Assembly (NCBI GenBank): GCA_029844215.1
Contig: CM056738.1
Coordinates: forward strand, 48,682,388 to 48,746,387
Reading direction: 5' to 3'
Source: Przewalskia tangutica
Lineage: Eukaryota; Streptophyta; Magnoliopsida; Solanales; Solanaceae
DNA: 64,000 bases
The position numbers and the translations under genes are program-made. The notes beneath the pieces are model-generated. The model saw nothing but the letters and a program-made list of their open reading frames with translations. It ran no database searches and was not told the DNA's origin. This document shows positions 33,603 through 43,390 of the stretch, in pieces. Every line of letters begins with the position of its first letter. Position 1 is the first letter of the stretch.

Positions 33603-33992
33603 TCATGAGTAAAAGATTTGGCGGGTGATCTTTGTCAAGTACTTGGTATGCGTGAACTGAATTTTGTGTGATAATTCCATGGGTGATACGAGATGGAAGT
33701 GGTAGCTTTCATGATGTGATATAGTAAGATTATTCCGGAGAGGGAACAAGAATTTGGCGCAATAGTGGGTCGGGTTGAGGCGGATCAGGTCAACCGCGGC
33801 CGGAATGAGGTGAGGTAAATTTGTGGTGGTCCCTCCAGGTGGTAGGGTCACGAGGGTGCAAGGCCCAAGTTGAGGTAACCATTGTACGAGTTCGTAGACG
33901 CGTTCGACCAGAAGCGGGTCGTGAAGGCCGGGAATGGCCTTAGAGGAAATCGAAGCTAGTAAGGTGACCAGGTTGGATAGTAGAAACCCCAA
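33603..33992 (-). CDS. Conserved antisense open frame in element B, function unknown
   Basis: 129 codons on the strand opposite to the element, in the block between gag and the 3' LTR. The core AIPGLHDPLLVERVYELVQW, then LGPCTLVTLPPGGTT, recurs in D (61767-61534) and in part in A (14596-14775). A second matching piece, RNNLTISHHESYHFH, is found again in D after a frame change. The sense strand of the same stretch is full of stops. I recognise no domain. Retand/Ogre-type plant elements carry antisense frames at the same place, which is the nearest precedent I know. Confidence 0.45.
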   Translation of the reverse strand: MGFLLSNLVTLLASISSKAIPGLHDPLLVERVYELVQWLPQLGPCTLVTLPPGGTTTNLPHLIPAAVDLIRLNPTHYCAKFLFPLRNNLTISHHESYHFHLVSPMELSHKIQFTHTKYLTKITRQIFYS

Positions 33993-34271
33993 GAGTTCGG
34001 GTATACGAGAAGGTTACGACGAGTAAGAAAAGAAGCGAACATGTGTTAAGTGAATGGAAGTGATCATTTTTGTGAAGTGAAGGTGTGAAGAGAGTATCCT
34101 TTGTACCAGGAGGGAGAGTTATAGTATTGTTATACACTTTAGAGGTGATTCCTCGTTGACTTGGATTTAAGTATTGCGCGTGTGTTATATTATGGCCAGG
34201 TGTGGAAAAATTGGTTATGTAAGTATAGTAGTGAAGACTATACCGGCGCATGTGTTTGGAGACTTAGAAGG

Positions 34272-34290
34272 AACATTCGGGACGAATGTT
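34272..34290 (+). other. Conserved palindrome next to the B polypurine tract
   Basis: AACATTCG - GGA - CGAATGTT, perfect 8-base arms with a 3-base centre, ending four bases before the polypurine tract. The same structure stands in A, C, D and E. Confidence 0.85.
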
Positions 34291-34293
34291 TCT

Positions 34294-34306
34294 AAGGGGG
34301 GAAGAA
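34294..34306 (+). other. Polypurine tract of element B
   Basis: AAGGGGGGAAGAA directly before the 3' LTR. This is the expected plus-strand primer site. Confidence 0.85.
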
Positions 34307-37300
34307 TATTACACCCCGTAGTTCCAGGGTATGTATATGAGGACGTACGTACGAGAATTCGACATTAAAATTGGAAAAGAAGAAAGATGTGATTTTTCGA
34401 CGGAAAAGTTTCCAGATTTTGTGAAGGAAAAAGGTTCGTTAATGGGAATTGGATTCCCAGATTTGGTATTCGGACTTTTTAGAATATTAGAGGATTATGA
34501 AATTTTATTTCCCGAATTGGTCACGTGGGGCCCACGGGATAAATTTACGGTTTTGTGGGGCCCACTTTATTTTCGGATTTTTGGCATTATGGATATTTTC
34601 GGGAGATGAAATATTTTGGACGAGTAGGAGGGCGACACATGGCACCCCCATGTGGCCCTATGGCCGAAAATATGGGACACTTGGCACCTAAGGGGCGTTT
34701 TCTTGGAGACATGTGGCTAGCCACATGTCTCAAAGTTGTGGTGGACATAAGGTTGGTGAAACCCATACACACATGTCCCCAATCTACACCATACACATGC
34801 TTTCATCCTAGCCCTTGATTTCCCTATAAATACCCCCTTAAGTTGCAAGACTTATCATCCACACTTAAGAGTTTCCAAGGCAAAAAAAAATATACTCCCT
34901 CCCTTAGAGAAGCTCTCGTCCAAACCCCCCCCCCCCCCTCCCCCTTTGTGGAAAAATTTCTTCAAGTGTTATTATTATCCCAAGTACCTTAGCCTAGTAT
35001 CCCTAGTAGTATTCTAAAGAAATCTCAACATAAGAGCCCGGAAATACTACTTTATTCCTTTAGTCTCAAAATGAAACCCTAGGAAAATCTTCATAGTTGG
35101 ATGAAGTGTTAAGAGAAGTTGTTTAGAAACTTCTAAGGGTTGCTTGGAGCGGGTTGGAGCGTAAGGAATTGCAGCTAAACGTTGCTCAGGATCGACTTAT
35201 AAATCTTGGATAATTTTAGGCTTATCGAGGTAATGATTTTTATCCCCCTATTGTAATTGGATATTACATGTTGTAGTAATGTATAGTTGAGTATACTATA
35301 TGTAGAATGAATATTGAAAAGAATTGAACTGTATTTACATTGGATTGTATTTACAGTAGACTTGTAGTATTATTGTGGGGCGTGTAATCCCCTTGGAGTT
35401 GTTGGCTTGGTAGCGGGCCTTGATATATGAGGATATTTATGTGGTTGCGAGGGGGGAGGTGCTGCCCAATTTTCCGTAGAATAAGGAACATTGTACTTAG
35501 AATATTCTACGAAGAGATCTAGAAGTTAATAGACGTTTTATGGCCATTATAGGTGGAAGTACTACGAGTAGCGTATTCTACTTGAAGGGTGGAAAAGGCT
35601 AGCAAGGTTATAGTACTTTGGAGCATTTTGCTAATTGTCGATAATCATCGCGAGGTATGTGAACCTCTTCCTATCCTTTCTAGCATGATTGTTGTGAACT
35701 ATGTAGTACGGTAGACGTACGTGTGCTAAACGAACTTGGTAGATTTAAAACATAAAGTGTTATAATGGCTTTATGGGAAGTTGGTTATAACGACTTTATG
35801 TAGGTAAAAGAATGATTTGTTGATTTTAAAAGATAAGAGACTTGACTTATAATTGACCTGAATGGTGTTAAAAAGTGGTGAAACCTCATTCGTGAGTAAT
35901 GAGTACTTGGTCTTTAAAAGAATAAAGTTTTATTTGATTTCGGAAATGGGAATAACTATCGAACAAGCCATTGCAGTGTTAATAAAGGAAAATGTAATGA
36001 CAAATAATTATATTAAAACAAGTAGAATCTTCCATCTGCATAGAAGCTAAGATAAGACAAAATTGTATTACATTTTCTAGATTATGGTTGCGTTAATAAA
36101 ATCATTATAAACAAGTATTGATTTCTTGACATTCTAAAGTAAGGAGACTTAAAGTATTTTGAAAGTCATGTAACTTAATTTTGGGAAAAGAGAAGTAACT
36201 TGAGTTTAAAAGTATAAGTAACTTGTTTTCAAATATCGAACTTTTCTTGATGGAAAAATATAAGTGGCTTGGTTTTAAAAGGTAGGAGTACCTTGATCTT
36301 AAGAGAGTTAGTTACTTGGGTTTTAAAAGTATACTTGACGTTGTTTTAAAAGTGTAAGCCACTTGATTTAAAGTACTTGATTTAAACATGAACGTGTTTG
36401 GTACTACGGATATTAGTATCGAGTTGTTTTTACGTAAAAAGAGATCATTTTGAAAGAATTAAAGTACGTAGTACTTTAGAGTTAAAACCCGGATTGTTGG
36501 CATAAAATGGGAGTACTTGAGTTTATATAAATGGTGAATCAATTTACATGTTAATGAAAGTCTAAGAGTATGTCGAACTTGCCTATGGTTATATGTTACA
36601 CCTATGGCTGCCGGCAGTGACGGAGGATTCCACGGGCAGGAGATATATATATGTATTGTATATGTGTACGCCGACAGTGAGGTAGGATACCACGGGTGCG
36701 TCACATGATTATGATTTATGTCATAGACTGCCGGCAGTGAGGAAGGAGTTCCACGGGCACGATGACTTTGAGGGAGTAAGTCCCTGACTTGACATGACTG
36801 CTTATAAATTGTGTACTGTAGTTTGGTTATCATACATGTCTCATGTTTTATATAGACTATTATGATTTCATTCTGATATTTTTGATTTCACATACTTGGT
36901 ACTGTTGTCTTGACCTCGCCCAGTGCGTTATCTGCGGTAGAGGTACATCGGTTGTGGATCCTCGCTCATAGGATCACAATTCAGCGTTTTGGGAAGTTCC
37001 GTTTCTCCGGAGGCTTATCTTTTGGTATATTTCCCTGTCATTGTAGGTACTTGTACATTCAGGGGTATGGCGGGGCCTGTCCCATCATAGTTGTTATAAA
37101 AACTTTTAGAGGTCTGTAGTACTGTTGTGGGCAGGGCTTGTAAAGGATGTAATTGTTCGAGTTTTGTTATATATGCAGAAAGGTGCCTGTTTTGGTTAGC
37201 CTGTTTCTTATCTTATATATCTTGTTTCATGTCTAAGTTTTTATTTCCGCTGATTTTCTCTGATGTTTTATCACTAGGGTGCCCGGGGTAAGGCACCAGT

Positions 37301-37326
37301 CGTGGGCCCGAGGTCGGGTCGTGACA
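34307..37326 (+). repeat. 3' LTR of element B (3,020 bp)
   Basis: It starts TATTACACCCCG (TG changed to TA) and ends GGGTCGTGACA. It is collinear with the 5' LTR except that the bases matching 30667-31156 are missing. The breakpoints share the word ATG. A TATA box lies at 34825-34832. The changed terminal base is a later mutation, since integrated copies start with intact ends. Confidence 0.92.
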
Positions 37327-37331
37327 CCTCC
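37327..37331. repeat. Target-site duplication of element B, right copy (CCTCC)
   Basis: Matches 28378-28382 exactly; H sequence resumes after it. Confidence 0.9.
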
Positions 37332-38251
37332 TCCCTAAAGTTGTCCAAACACTTTTTATCCTTCATTATTTTTAGCACAAGCTCATATATACATTATAAC
37401 AATATGTAATATCCAATTACTTCAAGAGGGAGAAGAATTTTTACCTTAATTTGTAGTCAAAATCGTCCAAAACAGTCCCTAGAGATTCGGCCCACAGTTT
37501 TCTTTTTGCTCCACTTCTTCCAGTTCCAATCACTTCCATGTATCCACTACAACCTTATATCCATCTTCCCTTCACGTTTTACTTCCAAAAAGTTGATGAA
37601 AAAGCTAGGTTTTCACACCAAACTTTCGGCCAACACAAGTTTTTTCAAGGTAGAGTATTTATCTTGGCTTAGCACTTGATTTAAGAGCTTAATCTTGGAG
37701 AAAGAAACTTAATCAACTCTTGTTGTTCTTGGCTATGGGGTTCTCAAAAATCTTGCTTAAGAGAGAAGAGATGAGAGCTTATTTGGATGAAGTTACAATG
37801 AACCAAGTCTTCCAAGACTTGGATATATATCCATAAAGTGTATGCACAAGTGGAGTGGGACCCATGTGGACCACATGTCCACTTGTCCCCTTGTCTCAAA
37901 ATATCTAAGTATTGCTATTTTGCAAGACAAGTGGAGGGGTGATACGTGTCACCCTCCTATTGGTCTAAAATTAATTCTTCACAAAATAATTCTATACTTG
38001 GCCAAATTATCTCAAAATCTCGTGGGCCCCACAAAATTGTGAAATTTTCGGTGGGCCCCACATGACCAAATCCGAGACTTCAAAATCCAAAACTAATTCC
38101 TTAACTCCAAGTTAATAAATTATCGTCTTCACATTTTTCCGACATTTTCCTTAAGAAAATGTAATAATTTTTTCCTTCCAAAAATTCAAATCTTAAATCC
38201 TTAATCATGTTCTCAATTAGTAGCTCTGGTATTACGGGGTATAACAGGAAT

Positions 38252-39459
38252 GATAATGAAATGGATATGTTGCGGGGGTAATCAACCACATTGAGTGAAC
38301 AAGGCATCTGCGTACGGCTAAATGACGTTAAAGACAGCGCTAATTGGGAGGCAACATAACTTTTTAATTATGTTATTTAAATTTTTGTTTTAGTTTGTTT
38401 TATTTTGTCTTGAATATTCTCACGGCTGTGTGTTTGGTGTGTCTGGGAACTAACTCCGAGGGCCAAGGGTCAAAAATGTGAAAACTAGAAGAAAATAAAA
38501 TTCCAGGCGAAGAATCGCGGCGCGTAACAAGAGGCTCGCGTCCCCTAATTTCGAGTGAGCAATGAGGATATTTTCAGCGAATTAGCGCAGCGGTGCTTGG
38601 ATAAAGAGTCGCGGCTCAAAAATTCCAGAGAGCACATCAATTTTCGAAAGGGAATTAGCGTCGCGACTCAGGTTTGAATGGCCGAGGCGCATCTCTGGCA
38701 GCAAATTCCAGTGATTTTTTTTGGATTTAGTGCAGCAGCTCATGGGCCAAGGTTCGCGGCCCCTAAGAGATTCCAGAATAAAACCCTAGCCACTATTTCA
38801 TTTTCCCTCATTCCACCTTTACCAAAAACGCTCAAACTCTCATCCACACTCCTAAAAATCTGAAAAGAACACAAATCCTCCACAAATTCTCCTAAAATCT
38901 TCCATAAATTTTCCAAATCTTACACCCTAACACTACTAAAACTCCTAACCTCCACCACAACCACTTCAATTCACTTGGGATGAAATCTTAACACGAAAAT
39001 CTTCAAAAAGGTAACACATTCACCACTCTTTTTGAACTTTTGTAATGCCTCTTGCAAGTATTTTCGAATCTTCGGCTGTTTGGTGGTAGTGGTGAACTGT
39101 TTAGTAGCCTTGTGGTGTTGGGTTGAAATTGTTTGATGTTGCTGCGTATTATTGCTGCTATTGACAGAACGTTTAGAGTGTTAATTTTCGTGGGGTATTT
39201 GGCTGCTTTGTTGTTGTTGTTGAGGTTGTGGTGGTGTTGTTGTCACTGTTTGTTGTGTACTGTAAGATTTGTGATATGGTACTTGTTGCTTGGTTGTAGC
39301 GGTGTTGTTGTTGGTTGTAGTTGTGTTTGTGGTGCTGAATTCATTTGTTGCTGTTTGGGATTGTGTCGCTGTGTTGTTGCTGGATATTGATTGTTGTTGT
39401 TAGCTGTTGGTGTGTTCGCGGTTGGTATTGTTGGCTGGAATAGAGAAATACAAAGGAAA
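38252..39459 (+). other. Athila-like region between gag-pro and env, with leader-like GC modules
   Basis: After TAA at about 38278 comes GACAGCGCTAATTGGGAGGC (38330-38350), a word pattern typical of the Athila tract upstream of env. Positions 38500-38790 hold GCGTCGCGGC-like words at intervals, as in the LTR at 3540-3720. A pyrimidine-rich leader runs from about 38790 to 39000, and AAAAGGTAACA at 39006 looks like a splice donor. A TTG-rich low-complexity stretch at 39130-39440 follows. Athila env-like frames are thought to be made from spliced RNA, which would fit. Confidence 0.5.
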
Positions 39460-39530
39460 CTCTGCCAATTTTTTCTCAAACATACCTACCAAATGGGTCC
39501 AAGCATATTGAGTAACAAAACATCATTTTT
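39460..39530 (+). repeat. Left arm of an inverted repeat from the env-like region
   Basis: About 70 bases (TCTCAAACATACCTACCAAA and neighbours) match, reversed, 40571-40644. The arm reads as env-like sequence in the element's own direction. Right after it the env frame is found on the opposite strand. Confidence 0.8.
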
Positions 39531-40701
39531 CTCAACGTGAGGGATGGAAAGACGTATACTGTGGTGGGTATCGTAAGTAGGGCTCAACAGACTTTTCCAT
39601 CGACAAGTTTTGCATGAAAGTGTTCATTTGCTCCACTTGATGGGTCTCATAAATGTACCGCTGCTGTTGTCATTTCTCTTGGTGCTGATCCCATTCCTGT
39701 TGAGTCTGGATGACGTAATCGGTTTGCTGCATCAGATATTTCTGATTTTGCATCATTTGTTGTTGATTATGAAGCAACTGATCCAATTGTGACATTGATG
39801 GCTCAATCATCAAGGGTGGAGGATTGCTACTTTCTCCTTGCTCATTGTATGAAGTTGTCTAAGGTACCTCCTCCATAACTCTCTGGCGGCGTCTAAGTGG
39901 CGGTTGGACGCCCTCTGCACCAGCATATGGTTGTGCATTGGCCGCTGGCACTGGGTCTGGGTAGCCAATTACCATTGTTCGGGTGATGGCAGTCTATGTC
40001 CGGCCTGTCGAATCACTAGCATTTAATGGTACTCCATACTCAGCACATAACATGGTGATAAATGATCTATGTCCCAGCCCAACTGTAATCGACATGCGAC
40101 AAGTGAACTCAATGCATCATGGTTCATTATAAATAATATTCGTCAATCGCGCCTCGCGTGCACTCAAAGTTTCTGCCACATCAACCCAATCAATTCTGCT
40201 AGATTGGCTCCAAGTGTTATACTGATTTTCTTCATTATCTTCAATCATCACATTAGGTACACCACATACTGCATTTATGATCTCTGCCTCGACAGGCATC
40301 CACCTCCCTCGAACAAAGCACCTATTCTCCGAGAAGTTGGCGTAGAATTCATATACTACTGGGAAGTTGGGAAGCGGAAGATTGGTCTTAACAAATTCTT
40401 CCCAATTCCTATTGGCAATCATTTATCTAATCGGCTCATAGGCATCATTGAAAGGTTCTCGTCTGAATTTCACGCCCCTCTCTGGGATTAAGGAGCCGCC
40501 GCTTAATTTTGCATAACGGTCTTGGGCTGCCTTGTTGGAAAACCTATCAGTGTTATAATCAGGTGCAGATGCTTTAGAAAAGGATATTTTGTTACTCAAT
40601 CTCCTTGGACCTATTTGGTAGGTATGTTTGAGAAAACTTGGCAGAATTGCCAAATGTTTTTTGGGAAAGAAAGAAACACATGGTAAGCCTACCCTACTCA
40701 A
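39531..40701 (-). pseudogene. Athila env-like protein fragment in inverted orientation
   Basis: Frames 40701-40423 and 40422-40117 are collinear pieces of the plant retroelement domain often called 'putative plant transposon protein'. It is the env-like region of Athila: SKxxxPDYNTDRF, then NWEEF, FYANF and RGRWMPVEAEIIN. Further along, the minus strand at about 39850-39600 is Gln-rich, as at the end of that region. Its strand is opposite to the gag-pro part, and it lies between inverted repeats, so it was inverted. It has stops and no start of its own. Confidence 0.65.
40571..40644 (-). repeat. Right arm of the env inverted repeat
   Basis: Reversed copy of 39460-39530 with a few changes. 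The pararetrovirus fragment begins within about 50 bases of its outer end. Confidence 0.8.
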
Positions 40702-42050
40702 ATGACTTTAGTGAAAAGGATATACCCACTAAAGTCAGACCAATCCAAATGAGCCACGAGCTCATGGAAAATTATAAAAAAGAAATTAATGATCTTCTAC
40801 AAAAGAAGATTATTAGGCCCTCCAAATTCCAATGGAGTTGTTCAGCATTCTAAGTTAATAAGAATGCCGAAAAAGAAAGAGGAGCCCCAAGGCTAGTTAT
40901 CAACTATAAACCTCTTAACCAAGTATTGAAATGGATTAGATACCCCATTCCTAATAAAAAAGATTTATTAAAAAGAACTTATAATGCTAACGTTTACAGC
41001 AAGTTCGACATGAAGTAAGGGTTCTGGCAAATTCAAGTCGAAGTATAAAACAGTCTTCAATGTCCCTTTCGGATAATATGAATGGAACATAATGTCATTT
41101 GGGCTCAAGAATGCCCCCTCAGAATTCCAAAACATCATGAATAATATCTTCAACCCTTATAGTCAGTTTACAATTGTCTATATTGACGACGTTCTGGTAT
41201 TCTCTGATAACATAGATCAACACTATAAACATCAAAATACTTTTGTTAACACAATCAGACATAGTGGATTAGCGGTAAGTATTAAAAAGATAAAGTTCTT
41301 TCAAACATCAATTAGGTTTTTAGGCCATGACCTCTATCAAGGTACTTATAAACCAATTTGTAGAGCCATAGAGTTCTCAGCCAAATTTTCTGATGAAATC
41401 ATAGATAAAACACAGCTCCAGAGATTCTTAGGAAGTTTAAATTACGTAGCAGATTTTATTCCTAAGGTCAGACAAATCTGTGAACCTTTGTATAAAAGGC
41501 TCAAAAAGAATTCAGTCCCTTGGTCAGAAGATCAAACTGAAGCAGTTAGGAAGATCAAAGAAATTGTCCAAAAACTTCCTTGTCTAGGTATCCCAAATTC
41601 GGACGCCTCCATGGTTGTTGAAACAGATGCCTCCGATATCGGTTACGGCGGTATTCTCAAACAGAAAATATCTCCCGAATCTACTAAACAATTAGTAAGG
41701 TTCACCTCAGGGGTCTGGAACCAGGCTCAAAAAGAATTACAGTACTGTCAAAAAAGAAATTTTATCGATAGTGCTATGTATCACTAAGTTTCAAGATGAT
41801 TTAGTAAACAAAGAATTTTTATTAAGAGTAGACTGCAAAGCAGCCAAAGACATTCTACAAAAGGATGTAAAGAATTTAGTTTCAAAATAGATTTTTGCCA
41901 GATGGCGAGCTTTATTATCAAGTTTCGATTTCAAAATTGATTTTATAAAAGGAGAAGATAATTCTTTACCGGATTTCTTAACAAGAGAATTTTTGAAGGG
42001 TAATAATGAGACCAGGCTTTCCAGGATTACGTCCGATGAGACCTCCCTTC
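40680..42050 (+). pseudogene. Endogenous pararetrovirus (Caulimoviridae-like) RT and RNase H, broken
   Basis: The order of motifs is that of a caulimovirid polymerase: an RT N-terminal block with KVRPIQMS, an INYKPLN block, the SKFDMK block, FGLKNAPSEFQ, the catalytic YIDDVL (about 41178-41195), then LGH and FLGSLNYVADFIP. The RNase H part has a VETDASD start and ends in a DFLTREF-type terminus near 41990. In-frame stops stand near 40851, 41016, 41047 and 41785, so no protein can be made. There is no LTR, PBS or integrase. Genus cannot be fixed; cavemo- and solendovirus-like sequences are the closest I can think of. The upstream capsid and movement parts are not in the window. Confidence 0.8.
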
Positions 42051-42512
42051 CAAAATAAACCAGAAGAAAAAATGAAACAACCTTTTTCCCCAGAAAGTTC
42101 AGTCAGGCCCATTCTCCATAAACCCAGTGGACAATCCAAGTTTACAGTTCTTGGAGACCTCCCTATTATACCAGTTCTTCCTAAAGAACCAAAAGCAAAG
42201 GAAAAAGTACAGGCACAACCTTTAAGGCTACACCAGCAGCTACCCAATATTCTATTAATACATTCTAGCGAATACTTTGTACGCGTAGAATTTATATTCT
42301 TATATATCGAAACTTATGCCTATAGTGAAACACCCAGCCTTATTAACCCTTCTTTTTACTGTTACACTGTTCGAAACATTCCAGAAATTTACACATCCAA
42401 CCCCTCAAATTTGTATCGACAGTACCGACGATACCCAATAACCCCAACAATACCCAACCAACTTAGTATTCTCAATTCTCATCTTAAACTAGTAATGAAT
42501 CAGATTCTATAA
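42006..42512 (+). pseudogene. Open frame overlapping the end of the pararetrovirus polymerase
   Basis: 168 codons. The ATG lies just inside the tail of the polymerase frame, an overlap typical of a following viral gene. The first about 80 residues are Pro- and Arg-rich and the rest shows no motif I know. By position it could be the start of the downstream transactivator or inclusion-body gene of a caulimovirid, but the sequence alone does not show that. The frame past about 42250 may be host DNA. Confidence 0.4.
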
Positions 42513-43390
42513 TTCGTATAAACCAAGAATAAGAAGGATTACCTCAGTTATGATCAGAAACGGTAGTCGTCGGAAAACTTTTCCCCAAAACCACTTCTCG
42601 ACAGATAGAAACAAGACCCCAAACTCAATTCTGGGTTGCGGCTTGGGTTTTTGATTTCTTAAACTTGTTCAAGGCTTTAGTTCTCTGCGAATCACAGCCC
42701 AAAACACCATGAATTTCCCACTATTTTTGGTTATGTGAAAATTTACGAAAAATCCAAATCCCCAATTCTATCGAGAATCTCTCAGGGTGTCACCAATTGA
42801 GCTTCACTCCTCTCGATAAGGGGATGACCATTTCCTTTCTAATGGACAATTTCTACAGCAACCTGAGGAGATGAGAAATCTTGAAGAAATGAAAAGGATT
42901 GAAGAGATGAAGGTCTTGTTTTTAATGGCAGAGTGTGGGTGTGTGGATCTATAAGGAGATGCCAGCATGGTTTGCTTCAAATTATTCACTGCACCATTTG
43001 TTTATAAGACAACACGTACCATTCCATTAAATAGTCCTCCGCTTTTAATTAATTAATCCCATAATTAATTAATTATGCACACAATTAATTCCCGATCTCA
43101 ATTCACTTAAATCCTGACTACTTATAAAACCTTATTTTACTTAATGTCATAATTCTTATAATATGACACTAGTCCGTAGCCTCGTTGGGGATATAAAATT
43201 ATTATTAATTCCCGTCGTCGCATTCGTTAAATCCAAAAATTTGTTTCGAGATCTCATCCTTTTATATACTAATTTCCTTATTAGTATATGAAAGTACAAT
43301 ACAAATTCCCTGGGGTTCGGGTCCACTAGCCTATGATTATGTGCTCAAATCGTTATTCGGAAATACGAGGTGTTAGATAATGGCAACCTC
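42513..43390 (-). repeat. Possible decayed LTR or promoter-like sequence
   Basis: Read on the minus strand the right end has TAACACCTCGTATTTCCG, close to LTR starts of a gypsy group in asterids. AT-rich sequence follows, with TTAATTAATTA near 43050. No frame is convincing. The left part (42540-42800) reads like an untranslated leader. I cannot find a matching second end or a duplication. Confidence 0.3.

Larger units (their letters stand above)
28383..37326 (+). mobile_element. Element B: complete gag-only LTR retrotransposon (8.9 kb)
   Basis: Order: 5' LTR 28383-31891, PBS 31896-31908, gag 32097-33397, a non-coding block with an antisense frame, palindrome, polypurine tract 34294-34306, 3' LTR 34307-37326, TSD CCTCC. 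The two LTRs look nearly identical apart from one 490-bp gap, so the insertion is young. Protease, RT, RNase H and integrase are absent although both ends and both priming sites are present. This is the layout described for TR-GAG elements: movement would need enzymes from a related, probably Tekay-like, partner. Confidence 0.92.
26293..38246 (-). mobile_element. Solo LTR H (about 3.0 kb) split by element B
   Basis: On the plus strand it starts TGTCATGACC and ends ACGGGGTATAACA. It is flanked by GGGAT (26288-26292) and GGAAT (38247-38251), a 5-bp duplication with one change. Only LTR sequence is present outside B (26293-28382 and 37332-38246). Its terminal part (38101-38246, reversed) is homologous to the LTR start F at 46115, so H and F belong to one subfamily. 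Confidence 0.85.

Noticed and set aside
39133..39390. 85-codon Leu/Cys-rich frame that looks like a membrane protein
   Set aside because: It comes from a TTG-rich low-complexity tract in a non-coding part of the Athila-like element, with no second line of support.
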